From positions 87,834,754 through 87,898,753 of the forward strand of contig NC_135721.1 of assembly GCF_964656455.1 (NCBI RefSeq): a DNA stretch of 64,000 nt. The letters run 5' to 3'. Position numbers and translations under genes: made by a program. This DNA comes from Halichoerus grypus (Eukaryota; Chordata; Mammalia; Carnivora; Phocidae). This document shows positions 43,009 to 54,374 of this stretch, piece by piece; the stretch's first letter is position 1, and each line of letters starts with the position of its first letter. The notes below the pieces were generated by a model. It searched no databases. It saw only the letters and a list, made by a program, of their open reading frames with translations, and was not told where the DNA came from.

Positions 43009-43702
43009 GCACATTAGTCAGGGTTCTCCAGAGAAGGATGTATCTAAATAGATACACAGATATAGATAGATATATAAGAGAAGATTTGTTATGGGAGTTG
43101 GTTCATGCAATTATGGAGGCTGAGATATGCCACGGTTTGGGATCTGTAAGCTGAAGAAGCAGAAAGGCTGATGATATAATTCGGTTTGAGTCTGAAAGCC
43201 TGAGAACCAAGAGCTCCAATGTCTGTGAGCCAGAGAAGATGGATAAATGAGCTCAAGAAGAGGAAAAGAGAGAAATTGCTCTTCCTCCACCTTTTTGTTC
43301 TATTCACACCCTCAATGGATTAGATAATGCCCACCCACATTGATGAGGGTGATCTTCTTTACTCAGTCTGCTGATGCTAATCTCTCCTGGAAACATCTTC
43401 ACAGACACATTCAGAAATAATGTTTCAGGGGCGCCTGGGTGGCTCAGTCGTTAAGCATCTGCCTTCGGCTCAGGTCATGATCCCAGGGTCCTGGGATCGA
43501 GCCCCACATCGGGCTCCCTGCTCCGCGGGAAGCCTGCTTCTCCCTCTCCCACTCCCCCTGCTTGTGTTCCCTCTCTCGCTGCGTCTCTCTCTGTCAAATA
43601 AGTAAATAAAATCTTAAAAAAAAAAAAAAGAAAGAATGTTTCACCAGCTATTGGTGGGCATCCTTTAGCCCTATCAAGTTGATGCATAAAATTAACCATC
43701 AC
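43009..43702 (-). mobile_element. LTR-type element inserted in the old L1, antisense
   Basis: The plus strand opens CATTAGTCAGGGTTCTCCAGAGAAGG, continues GTTCATGCAATTATGGAGGCTGAG, GCCCACCCACATTGATGAGGGTGATCTTC, and closes TCAAGTTGATGCATAAAATTAACCATCACA. These are the ends of a common TG..CA-ended mammalian LTR-type repeat; I am not certain of its family name. L1 sequence is continuous across it (TTCCATTGCAGTG | TGGTGGGAGAACATAC). It is interrupted by the Can-SINE at 43428. Confidence 0.75.
43428..43628 (+). mobile_element. Can-SINE, sense, young, with 15-bp TSD
   Basis: It opens GGGGCGCCTGGGTGGCTCAG, carries the TCCCTGCTCCGCGGGAAGCC body and CT-rich region, and ends in AATAAGTAAATAAAATCTTAAAAA. 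AGAAATAATGTTTCA (43413-43427) and AGAAAGAATGTTTCA (43629-43643) form the target-site duplication, with one difference. Confidence 0.97.
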
Positions 43703-45702
43703 ATGGTGGGAGAACATACTTTGTATGGTTTCAATCTTTATAAGTTTTTGAGGATTGTTTTATGGCCTAGCATATGGTCTATTTTGGAGAATGTTCCATG
43801 TATACTATTAAATGTTCTCTATAGATGTCTCTTTGGTCCAGTGGGTTTATTGTGTTCTTCACGTCCTCTATTTCATTGTGTACTTCTGGCTGATTGTTGT
43901 ATCCATGATTGAAAGTGGGGTCTTTCTCAATTATCATTTGTTGCATTCTCTTCCTTTCTGTCAGTTTTTGCTTCATGTATTTGGGGGCTCAGTTGTTAAG
44001 TGCATATATGTTTATAATTACTTATAATCTTCCTGATGAATTGATGCTTTTATCATTTTATAATGTCCCTCTTTGTCTTTAATAACAATTTTTGTCTTAA
44101 GATCTATTTTGTCTAGTATTAATGCTGCCACCCCAGCTTTCTCAGATCTCTTTGGTTACTATTTGCATGTTTTCCATCCTTTTACTTCAATCTAATTGTG
44201 TCTTTGAATCTAAAGTGTGTTTCTTATAAACAGTGCATAGTTGTACCCTGTTGTTGTATCCATTCTGATGATCTGCCTTTTTAAAAAGGCATTTAAATTT
44301 ACTGTAATTACTGATAAGCGGGATTTGAAGCTATCATTTGTTATGTATTTTCTTTATTTCTAACATCTTGTTCCCTCTATTATTCTATTATGGCCTTCTT
44401 TTGTGTTAAATAGTTATATATTTTCTAGTGTACCATTTTAGTTCACTTATTGTTTCTCATAATCTTTGCTAGGTTATTTTCTTTATGGTTGCCCAGAACA
44501 TTAGAATTAGCATCTTAACTTAAAAAACAATCTAGTTCATATTAATACTAACTTAATTTTAATAGTATCCAGAAGTTTTGCTCTGGTATAGTTCCATTCT
44601 ACTCCTCCTCTGCTGTGGTATTATTGCCCTATATATTACATCTTTATGTGTTTTAGGCTCATCAACACAGTTTTGTAATTATTGCTTTACGGAGCTGTTT
44701 TTAAAATCAGGTAAGAGGAGAAAAGAGGTACGACATACTTTAATCTTTCTTTTATATTTACCTTGTAGTTACCCTTACCAGTGTTCCTTATTTCTTTGTG
44801 TGGATTCAAATAACCAGCTACTATGCTTTATTTCAGCCCGAAGGACTCTCCTTACTATTTCATATAGGGCAGGTCTGCTAGTGATGAATTTCTGTTTTTG
44901 TTCATCTTGGAACTTCTTAATTTCTTTTTTATTTTTAAAGGATAGTTTCTCCAGATACAAAATTCTTGACTCACAGTTCTCCTCCTTCCTCCCCACCCCC
45001 AGCATTTTGAATATGTCATCTCACTACTTTAGGCTTTCATGGTCTCCAATGAGAAGTTGGTTATTAATCTTATTGAATATCTCTTGCCTCATGATTAGTC
45101 ATTTCTCTCTTGCTATTTTCAAGATTCTCTCTTTGCCTTTCAGCAGTATGATTAGGATGTGTCTCGGTGTGGATCTTTTTAAGCTTGTTTTATTGGAGTT
45201 CACTGAGGTTCTTGGATGAACAGATTCGTATCTTTCATCATTTTTAGGAAGTTTTAGGCCATTATTTCTTCAAATATTCTTTCTGTCTCTTTTTTTCTCT
45301 CTCTTCTGGGTCTCTCATTATACATATTTGAAAATACTTGATGGCATGCCATATGTTTTTAAGGCTCTGCTCATTTTTCTTCATTCTTTTTTCTTTGTGA
45401 TTGGATAATTTCAGTTGACCTTTATTCAAGTTCACCGCTTCTTTCTTCTGTCAATTCCAATGTGTTGTTGAGCCCCTCTAGTGAATTTATCATTTCCAGT
45501 TATTATACTTTTCAAATCCAGAATTAGGTAGAATAATTTCTATCTCTTTATTGATATTCTTTATTTGGTAAAACATCATTGTCTTGCTTTCCTTTAATTC
45601 TTTAGACATGGTTTCATTTAGATCTTGAACATATTTATAATAACTGGTTTAAAGTCTTTGACTAGTAAATGCAATATCTGGGCCTTCTCAGCGTCCATTT
45701 CT
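43703..45702 (-). mobile_element. Old L1M, minus strand, ORF2 5' part and ORF1 region
   Basis: It continues the old L1: AACATACTTTGTATGGTTTCAATC, ATGGCCTAGCATATGGTC, ATTGAAAGTGGGGTC, TAATGTCCCTCTTTGTC, GAATCTAAAGTGTGTTTC (endonuclease region). ORF1-type sequence follows, GGCAGGTCTGCTAGTGATGAATTTCTG, TAGGATGTGTCTCGGTGTGG and TTGGAGTTCACTGAGGTTCTTGG. All minus-strand frames are closed. The 213-codon plus-strand ORF (44578-45219) is antisense to it and not a gene. Confidence 0.92.
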
Positions 45703-45705
45703 TTT

Positions 45706-45920
45706 CTTTTTTTTTTTTTTAAGATTTTATTTATTTGTTTGAGAGAGAGCCAGAAAGAGAGAGAGAGAGAGAGAGAGCACACACAGTGGGCAGTGACAGA
45801 GGGAGAAGCAGACTCCCCATTGAGCAGGGGGCCTGACGCAGGGCTGGATCCCAGGACCCTGAGATCGTGACCTGAGCTGAAGGCAGACGCTTAACCGACT
45901 GAGCCACCCAGGCACCCGTA
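45706..45920 (-). mobile_element. Can-SINE, antisense, inserted at the 3' junction of the young L1
   Basis: Reversed tail TTTTAAGATTTTATTTATTTGTTTGAGAG, body GAAGCAGACTCCCCATTGAGCAGG, head CTGAGCCACCCAGGCACCC. GCGTCCATTTCTTTT (45691-45705) and GGGTCCATTTCTTTT (45921-45935) flank it. The duplicated bases include both the L1 target-site duplication and the first bases of its A-tail, so the SINE arrived after the L1. Confidence 0.95.
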
Positions 45921-46389
45921 GGGTCCATTTCTTTTTTTCTTTTAAATTTAAATTCAATTAGCCAACATATAAGTACATCATTAGTTTCAGATGTAGAGTT
46001 CAATAATTCATCAGTTGCGTGTAACACCCAGTGCTCATCACATCACATGCCCTCCTTAATGCCCATCACCCAGTTACTCCATCCCTCCATCCACCTACCC
46101 TCCAGCAACCCTCAGTTTGTTTCCTATAGTTAAGAGTCTCTCATGGTTTTTCTCCCTCTCTGATGACTTCCCATTCAGTTTTCCCTCCCTTCCCCTATGA
46201 TCCTCTGTGCTATTTCTCATATTCCACATATAAGTGAAACCATATGATAATTGTCCTTCTCTGATTGACTTATTTCGCTTAGCATAATACCCTTCAGTTC
46301 CATCCATATCAATGTAAGTGGTAAGTATTCATCCTTTCTGATGGCTGAGTAATATTCCATTGTGTATATATATACTGTGTCTTCTTTAT

Positions 46390-49300
46390 TCATTCATTTG
46401 TCAAAGGACATCTTGGCTCTTTCCATAGTTTGGCTATTGTGGACACTGCTGCTATAAACATTGGGGTGCAGGTGCCCCTTTGGATCAATACATTTGTATC
46501 TTTGGGGTGAATACCTAGTAATGCAGTTGCTGGGTCATAGGGCAGCTCTATTTTTAACTTCCTAAGGAACCTCCATACAGCTTTCCAGACTGGCTGCACC
46601 AGCTTGCATTCCCACTGACAGTGTAAGAGGTTTCCACTTTCTCTGCATCCTTGCCAACATTTTATGTTTCCTGTCTTGTTAATTTTAGCCAATCTGACTG
46701 GTGTGAGATGGTATCTCATTGAGGTTTTGATTTGTATTTCCCTGATGCCAAGTGATGTGGAGTACTTTTTTATGTGTCTGTTGGCCATTTGGATGTTTTC
46801 GTTGGAGAAATGTCTGTTCATGTCTTCTGCCCATTTCTTGACTGGATTATTTGTTTTTTTGGGTGTTGAGTTTGATAAGTTCTTTATAGATCTTGGATTT
46901 TAGCCCTTTATCTGTAATGTCATTTGCAAATATCTTCTCCCATTCTGTAGGCTGCCTTTTAGTTTTGTTGACTGTTTCTTTTGCTGTGCAGAAGCTTTTT
47001 ATCTTGATGAAGTCCCAAAAGTTCATTTTTGCTTTTGTTTTCCTTGCCTTTGGAGACGTGTTTAGCAAGCAGTTGCTGTGGCCAAGGTCGAAGAGGTTGC
47101 TGCCTGTATTCTCTAGGATTTTGATGGATTCCTGTTTCACATTTAGGTCTTTCATCCATTTTGAGTTTATCTTTTTGTATGGTGTAAGAGAATGGCCCAG
47201 TTTCATTCTTCTGTATGTGGCTGTTCCAATTTTCCCAACACCGTTTGTTGAAGAGACTGTCCTTTTTCCATTGGATATTCTTTCCTGCTTTGTGTCAAAG
47301 ATTAGTTGACCATAGAGTTGAGGGTCCATTTCTGGGTTTTCTATTCTGTTCCATTGATCTATGTGTCTGTTTTTGTGCCAGTACCACACTGTCTTAATGA
47401 TTACACCTTTGTAATAGAGCTTGAAGTCTGGATTCTGATACCACCAGCTTTGGTTTTCTTTTTCAACACTCCTTTGGCTATTCAGGGTCTTTTCTGGTTC
47501 CATACAAATTTTAGGATTATTTGTTCCAGCTCTGTGAATAATCTCAGTGGTATTTTGACAGGGATTACACTGAATGTGTAGATTGCTCTGGGTAGCATAG
47601 ATATTTTAACAATATTTATTCTTCCAATCCATGAGCATGGAATGTTTTTCCATTTCTTTGTGTCTTCCTCACAGAACACTAAGTGTTCTGTAGTTTCTAG
47701 AGTACAGATCCTTTATTTCTTTGGTTAGGTTTATTCCTAGGTATCCTATGGTTTTGGCGCAATTGTAAATGGGATCAATTACTTAATTTCTCTTTCTTCT
47801 GTCTCATCGTTAGTGTATAAAAATGCAACTGATTTCTGTGTGTTGATTTTATATCCTGCCACATTACTGAATTCCTGTATGAGTTCTAGCAGTTTTGGGG
47901 TGGAGTCTTTTGAGTTTTCCACATAAAATATCATGTCATCTGGGAAGAGTGAGAGTTTGACTTCTTCTTTGCCAATCTGAAAGCATTTTATTTCTTTTTG
48001 TTGTCGGATTGCTGAGGCTAGGACTTCTAGTACTAGTTGAACAACAGTGGTGAGAATGGGCACCCCTCTTGTGTTCTGGATCTTAGGGAAAAAGCTCTTA
48101 GTTTTCCCCATTGAGAATGATATTTGCTGTGGGCTTTTCATAGATGGCTTTTTATCCCTGCACTGTGGAGAGTTATAATCAAGAAAGGATGTTGTATTTT
48201 GTCAAATGCTTTTTCTGCATCAATTGAAAGGATATATGGTTTTTGTCCTTTCTTTTTTTAATGTGATGTATCACGTTGATTGATTTGCAAATGCTGAACC
48301 ACCCTTGCAGCCCAGGAATAAATCCCACTTGGTCGTGGTGAATAATCCTTTTAGTGTACTGTTGGAACTTATTAGCTAGTATTTTGGTGAGAATTTTTGC
48401 ATCCATGTTCATCACGGATATTGGTCTGTAATTCTCCTTTTTGATGGGCTCTTTGTCTAGTTTTGGGATCAAGGTAATGCTGGCCTCATAGAATGAGTAT
48501 GAAAGTTTTCCTTCCATTTTGATTTTTTGAAACAGCTTCAGAAGAATAGGTATTAATTCTTCTTTAAATGTTTGGTAGAATTCCCCTGGGAAGCCATCCA
48601 GCCCTGGACTCTTGTTTTTGGGGAGATTTTTGATTACTGATTCAATTTCCTTGCTGGTTATGGGTCTGTTTAGATTGTCTATTTCTTCCTGTTTCAGTCT
48701 TGGTAGTTTATAAGTTTCCAGAAATGCATCCATTTCTTCCAGATTGTCTAGTTTATTGGCATATAGTTGCTCATAATAGGTTCTTAAAATTGTCTGTATT
48801 TCCTTAGGATTGGTTGTGATCTTTCCTCTTTCATTCATGATTTTATTAATTTGTGTCCTTTCTCTTTTCTTTTTGATAAGTCTGGCTAGGGGCTTATCGA
48901 TCTTATTAATTCTTTCAAAGAACCAGCTTCTAGTTTCATTGATCTGTTCTACTATTCTTTTCATTTCTATTTCATTGATTTTTGCTCTAATCTTTATTAT
49001 TTCTCTTCTCCTGCTTGGTTTAGGCTTTACTTGCTGCTCTTTCTCCAGCTCCTTTAGGTGTAAGGTTAGCTTGTGTATTTGAGACTTTTCTAATTTCTTG
49101 AGAAAGGCCTGTATTGTTATGTACTTCCCTCTTAGGACCTCCTTTGCTGCATCCCAAAGGTTTTGAACAGTTGTGTTTTCATTTCTATTTGTTTCTATGA
49201 ATTTTAAAAATTCTTCTTTACTATCCTGGTAGACCCATTCATTCTTTACTAGGATGCTCTTTAGCCTCCAAATATTTTAGTTCCTTTGAAATTTCCTCTT

Positions 49301-50000
49301 GTGATTGAGTTCAAGTTTCAAAGTATTGTGGCCTAAAAATATGCAGGAAATAATCCCAATCTTTTGGTACCAGTTGAGACCTGATTTGTGACCCAGTATT
49401 GGATCTATTCTGGAGAATGTTCTATGTGCACTCGAGAAGAATGTGTATTCTATTGCTTTAGATTCTAATACTCTGTATATATCTGTGAAGTCAGTCTGGT
49501 CCAGTGTGTCATTCAAAGCCCTTGTTTCCTTATTGATCTTCTGCTTAGATGATCTGTCCATTGCTGTGAGTGGGGTGTTAAAGTCCCCTACTATTACTGT
49601 ATTATTATCAATGTGTTTCTTTAATTTTGTTATTAATTGGTTTATATAATTGGCTATTCCCAGGTTAGGAGCATAAATATTTATATTTGTTAGATCTTCT
49701 TGTTAGATAGACCCTTTAAGGATGATATAGTGTCCCTCTTCATCCCTTACCACAGTCTTTGGTTTAGAATCTAATTTGTCTGATATAAGGATTGCTACCC
49801 AACTTTCTTTTGATGTCCATTAGCATGATAAGTTGTTCTCCATCCCCTCACTTTCAATCTGGAGGTGTCTTTGGGTCTAAAATGAGTCTCTTGTAGAGAG
49901 CATTATGGATGGGTCTTGCTTTTTTATCTGATCTGATACCCTATGTCTTTTGATTGGAGCATTTAGCCCATTTACATTCAGAGTAACTATTGAAAGATAT
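46390..50000 (-). pseudogene. L1 ORF2 (endonuclease / reverse transcriptase), inactivated
   Basis: ORF2 normally encodes an AP-type endonuclease, a reverse transcriptase and a C-terminal Cys-rich domain needed for target-primed insertion. Here the frame is split into pieces. At 49277-49561 is the endonuclease end (..FSRIDPILGHKSGLN..), where the expected SDHN motif reads LGHN. At 48179-48964 is the RT start ([39 protein letters not shown]). At 47779-48141 the RT catalytic box reads FPDD instead of the family F/Y-A-D-D. At 46847-47503 and 46390-46821 are the RT-distal and C-terminal parts, the latter with [18 protein letters not shown]. Outer limits are approximate. Frameshifts plus two altered catalytic motifs make it non-functional. 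Confidence 0.93.
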
Positions 50001-50059
50001 GAATTTAGTGCATTGCATTACCTTTAAAGTCCCTGTTTCTGTATATTGTCTCTGTTTCT

Positions 50060-50971
50060 TTTTGGTCTGTTACTTTTGGGCTTGATCTTCACTTACAGGA
50101 TCCCCTTTAATATTTCTTGCAGGACTGGTTTAGTGATCACAAATTTTTTTAGTTTCTGTTTGTCCTGGAAGCTCTTTATCTCTCCTTCCAGTCTGAATGA
50201 CAGTCTTGTTGGATAAAGTATTCTTCGCTGCATGTTTTCTCATTTAGTACCCTGAATATATCATGCCAGCCCTTTCTGGCCTGCCAGGTCTCTGTGGATA
50301 GGTCTGCTGCCAGTCTAATGTTTCCACCCTTGTAGGTTAAGACCTCTTGTCTAGAACTGCTTTCAGGATTTTCTCTTTTTCTCTGAAATTTGCAAGCTTC
50401 ACTATTATATGTTGGGGTGTTGATCCATTTTTATTGATTTTGAGGGGGGTTCTCTGTGCCTCCTGGACTTGAATGCCTGTTTCCTTCCCCAGATTAGGGA
50501 AGTTCTCAACTATGATTTGCTCAAATATACCTTCTGTGCCTCTCTCTTTCTTCTGCCTCTGGGACCCCAATAATTCTAATATTGTTTCACTTTACGGTAT
50601 TGCTTTCTCAAAGCCTCCTGTCATGGTCCCTTAGTTGTCTTTCTCTCTTTTCCTCAGCTTCCTTCCTTTCCATAATTTTGTCTTCTATGTCACTGACTCT
50701 CTTCTGTCTCATTTACCCTAGTTGTTAGAGTATACATTTTATACTGCATCTCAGTTAAAGAATTTTTAATTTTGGCCTAATTAGATTTTATTTCTGCACT
50801 AAGAGATTCTCCAGTGTCTTTTGTGTTTTTTCCAAGCCTAGCTAGTAACTTTATAATCGTTATTCTGAATTCTAGTTCTGACATTTTACTTATACCCATA
50901 TAAATTAGATCCATGGCAGAGAGTATTACCTCTGGTTCTTTCTTTGGTTGTGAATTTCTCCTTCTAGTCAT
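50060..50971 (-). pseudogene. L1 ORF1 (RNA-binding protein), inactivated
   Basis: ORF1 protein is the L1 RNA chaperone that coats the element RNA. The start MTRRRNSQPKKEPEVILSA is at 50971 and is followed by ..SELEFRITIIKLLARLGKN. This frame closes at about 50777. A second open piece at 50337-50570 holds the central RNA-recognition part (ENFPNLGKETGIQVQEAQRT, HIIVKLANFREKEKILKA). The C-terminal domain continues to about 50060 in other frames (antisense of AAGTATTCTTCGCTGC..). At least two frame breaks separate the parts. Confidence 0.9.
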
Positions 50972-52556
50972 TTTGTCCAGAGAAGAACAGAAGAACGAGA
51001 GGACAAAATCTAAAATATCAACAGGACCCAAGCAAAATACAAACTAGACAAATCTGAAGAGGTTAGAAACCAAAAAACAAAAGGAAAAAATATATAATTT
51101 CATAGGTGGACAGAACAGGATGATCCACTTGGTCCTGGATATATTTTGGTCTGTTTGTTAGAAGACACTAAATCCCAAAATTGTGAAGAAAGCAAAACTT
51201 ATATATATACAAAAATAAAATTGAATACAGTGAAAGGAAGCCAAAAATGAAGACTATATCTATAAAATGTAAATGTAAAATTGAAAATTAAAAAAAGACT
51301 TAAAGACAAAGAGTTGATAAAATAAAAAACTAGATGAAAAGAAAAAAAAGAAGAAAGAAAAAGAAAATTTTAAACTGAAAGACTAAAGACTCATGAGAAA
51401 AAAAACCTGAATTCTATATACTATTTTCCCCTAGCGCAGGAGTTTTTCAGTTCTGAGTGATCCGTAAACTTGGTATTAGCCTGATGTTGTTGATGGTCTT
51501 CTGGGGGAGGGGCCTGTTGCACTGATTCTGAGGTGTCTTTGCCTGGGTGGAGTTGCACCACCCTTTGCCAGGGGGCCAGGCTCAGTCAGTGTGAGCTGCT
51601 TCAGGTTGCTCTATGTGGCTTTTGTTCCCCAAAGGCTTTTTCCCACTTTAGAGGATGAAAAAAAAAAAAAAAAAAGTAAAAATGGCAGGGCCCCCATCTC
51701 TAGCCCCAGAGCTGAATGATCCCTGCCCCCACTCTTCAGTGCACCCTCAGGGAAAAACAGTCGTCCTTTTGTGTGCGCCAAACTCTGCAGACTCCTGCAA
51801 TGCACACCCTCACCAATCCTCCCAGGGGAGGGAGAGAGGGGGTCCCACTGGCCCTGCCACTTGCTGGGCCCCTGCTCAGGGAGCAGTTGCCTGATCGAGC
51901 ATGCACCGACGCTGCTCCTCACTGGGGAAGGAGCAGGGTCTTACAGCTCTTGTCCCTTGTTGGGCCCCTGCTTGAAGAGTGGTCACCTGATCATGCCGAG
52001 GCTCCTGGTTTATGGCAACAGCTAGCTGAGAGGCCCCTCCAGGGCCCACTCATTGTAGCCGACTTCCTGCTCCAATGCTTGGGAACTCTGCTGCACTCAG
52101 GCACCCTCGTTCTTTCTGTGACCCTGGGGATCCTGAGACCACACTGTTCCACCCAGGATTCTGCCCCACTTCATCACCTGAGCACCTTTCAGGCAGGGAT
52201 GCCCCTAACAGGAGCAGACTTCTAAAAGCCCCCCCGATTTTGCACTCCGCTGCTATATCATTTTCTGGTAGCTGGCTTTCGGAGTCTCCCTCTCCTCCAC
52301 TTTATCTTCCAATATTTCCCCTCAGATTCATGTCTCTGCACCTCCTACCCTGCAAAAAGTGGTCGCTTTTCTATTTGTGGAATTGCAGCAATTCTTTTCT
52401 TAGATCTCAGGTTGAATTCACAGGTGTTCAGAATGATTTGATAGATATCTAGCTGAATCCAAGGGACCAGATGAAACGAGGGTCCCCTGCTCTTCCACCA
52501 TCTTCCCTCCAATCTTTGTACTTATTTCTCGCTTCCACCTGGCTGCCAGCCATTCC
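50972..52556 (-). other. L1 5' UTR (internal promoter region), decayed
   Basis: About 1.6 kb upstream of ORF1 on the minus strand. The distal part (51470-52520) is GC-richer and contains GGGAGG and CCCTGC blocks, as expected for an L1 5' UTR promoter, whereas 51060-51420 is A-rich on the plus strand. Plus-strand ORFs of up to 169 codons at 51655-52452 overlap in three frames and have no domain; they are shadows of the UTR. Confidence 0.7.
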
Positions 52557-52572
52557 CTCAGGGTCCATTTCT

Positions 52573-53745
52573 ATTGATTGTTTCCACCCTCACCCCCCAC
52601 CACATGCATGGTCCATACTCTCCTAATTCCTTTTGTATTTTACAATCTTTCATTGAAAACTGGACATTTTCGATAATACAATGTGACAACTCTGGAAATC
52701 AGATTTCTGCCCCCCCCAGGTTTTATTATTGTTATTGATATTGGTTGCAGTTGTTGTTACTGTTTATATTTGTAGTGACTTTCTTGGACTAATTATTTAA
52801 AGTCTATATTCCCTCTAGTGTCTGGTCACTGAAGTCTCTGCTTGCTTAGCTTTATGGTCAGCTAATGATTGATGAGAAATTCCCTTGAATGATTTGAACG
52901 ATTATGTCTTCCACCCTTTACCAAGAGGCTCTGTGTGTGATGGGGCATGCCTTTAATATTCAGATTGTTCAGTATTCTGCTTTACTCTTTACTTTCTGCT
53001 GTGCAAGGCCTCTAGGTCATCCAGTGCTGAGAGACTGGGGCCATTGCAGGTCTTTCCTTGTCATGTACACAGACCCAGGTATGCAGGTTTCTAGATCTCC
53101 AGGAATAGAATGCCTCATATCCCTCAGAACTTTTCAACCCCTGTAAGACATCTTGCCCCAGATCTTCCTTTTAAGTTTTTACCCAGACTCTTGTTTGCTT
53201 CAGATGGCTTAGAAGCCTCAGGCAGCTGCAATGTTAAACAGTTGCTGCTGATTATTTTCAACAAATGCTTTTACCACAGAACAAAGTGTATGTTAGGTCA
53301 GATAATGAAAAAACACTATAAATGAAGCTCTTCCAAGGAACACTGGAACAGATCAAATGGTGAAAATGCTCTAAGAATGAAGCTTTTTGATGTGCTCCAA
53401 ACATGGTCTGTTCCTACTGGTAGCTACAAGGCTGCTGGTTTTCACAGCCACCAAAGTTGTGAGGCTGCTGTTTCTCAGGGCTATCACAGAGCTGGGGCAG
53501 GAAGGATGGGAGCAGGTCAAGGGAAGAATGGGAATAGGTCAACAACACACTGTGGTACTCTTATTGAGGTTCATCAGTTTTTTTTTCCCGAATGAATGAT
53601 TCTCAGATTGTTGTAAGCCTTTGGTTTATGTTCAAAGTTCTAAAATAGTTTATTTTAACCACTTTGAGGAGTGTTTGAGTTGTTTTGATGGACGTGCAGA
53701 TTTACTGAGTTCCTCAGTTTGCCATTCCAGAAGTCCAGACTGTCT
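52573..53745 (-). mobile_element. Old L1M, minus strand, 5' UTR and start
   Basis: The old L1 resumes after the young L1. GAAAACTGGACATTTTCGATAATACAATGTG, CACTGAAGTCTCTGC, GTCAGCTAATGATTGATGAG, GTTAAACAGTTGCTGCTGATTATTTTCAACAAATGC, GCTCCAAACATGGTCTGTTCC and TTTCACAGCCACCAAAGTTGTGAGG lead to TTGCCATTCCAGAAGTCCA, the antisense L1M 5' region. Together with 42385-43008 and 43703-45702 it spans essentially an entire element except the missing ORF2 block. Confidence 0.9.
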
Positions 53746-53799
53746 ATTATTTCTTTACATAGCTGTTTCTGTTTCCCTACTAAATGGCAAGGTTTGAAG

Positions 53800-53895
53800 G
53801 CTAGAATAATTTTTAAATCATGATTTTATCTTCTCTATTTGGTCCGGTATGGGCATATAGCAGGTGTTCAATAAGTGCTTGTTAAATTAATAGTG
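53800..53895 (+). mobile_element. L2 3' tail fragment
   Basis: GGGCATATAGCAGGTGTTCAATAAGTGCTTGTTAAATTAATAG is the L2 3' end with mild divergence. Confidence 0.75.
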
Positions 53896-54177
53896 GAGAA
53901 AATTCTTTAAAAGTACAGGCAGGCCCATCCAAAGCCTATATTGAGTTCCTTCACAAAGATCCAGAAGAATAGAGGCAAAAGTGTGAAACAGGCAAAGCTT
54001 ATCTTTGATGTTGTGATAGCAGAAGGCCCACACATCTGTTGGAAATTAATTGCAAGAATTATAGAGTGCTATCAAACCTTACTTCAGGGTACTACTCCAC
54101 CAGCGGTATGCAAACTTCCTTTTTGCCCATCATAGAATTTTACATAACTAATGGGACTTTAAAGATAACATTGTGCA
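53896..54177. other. Unique non-coding stretch
   Basis: No recognised repeat. The 64-codon plus-strand ORF at 53941-54135 shows no domain. Confidence 0.35.
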
Positions 54178-54290
54178 ACATATCCTCTTTCAAATGAGAA
54201 CTCAGGGTAACAGGAAATTAACGTGCTCAAAGTAACACAGTTAATTTGATGTAGGGCCCAACTGTCATATCCTGTAATTTAGTGTTCTTC
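54178..54290 (-). mobile_element. MIR fragment, antisense
   Basis: CAAATGAGAACTCAGGGTAACAGGAAATTAACGTGCTCAAAGTAACACAGTTAATTTG matches the antisense MIR core (GATGAGGAAACTGAGG.., TTGCCCAAGGTCACACAGCTA). Confidence 0.65.
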
Positions 54291-54374
54291 CCCAACTTCC
54301 TACTGTTCTTCAAGGTAGAAGGCATGGGAACCCAACATGTGAATCTCCACTGGGGGTGGAGCACCAAGAATAGA

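Larger units (their letters stand above)
45933..52556 (-). mobile_element. Near full-length carnivore L1, minus strand, defective
   Basis: About 6.6 kb is bounded by CTCAGCGTCCATTTCT (45687-45702, before the SINE) and CTCAGGGTCCATTTCT (52557-52572), a 16-bp target-site duplication with one change. The 3' UTR (45933-46380) is the antisense of the tail at 17862-18198. ORF2 lies at about 46390-50000, ORF1 at about 50060-50971 and a long 5' UTR at 50972-52556, part of it GC-rich. An 18-base A-run at about 51658 sits inside the 5' UTR. Both ORFs are broken by several frameshifts and stops, so it cannot mobilise itself. Confidence 0.95.

Noticed and set aside
43420..43605. tRNA-like A/B boxes in Can-SINEs considered as tRNA genes
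   Set aside because: The SINE heads derive from tRNA-Lys but have the SINE body and A-tail and do not fold as a complete tRNA. No free-standing tRNA gene was seen.
44578..45219. 213-codon plus-strand ORF
   Set aside because: It is antisense to the old L1M ORF1/ORF2 region. Its hydrophobic composition is what reversed A-rich LINE coding DNA gives.
46893..47309. 138-codon plus-strand ORF
   Set aside because: Antisense shadow of the young L1 ORF2.
51655..52452. Overlapping plus-strand ORFs up to 169 codons
   Set aside because: They lie in the reversed L1 5' UTR, in three frames, with no recognisable domain.
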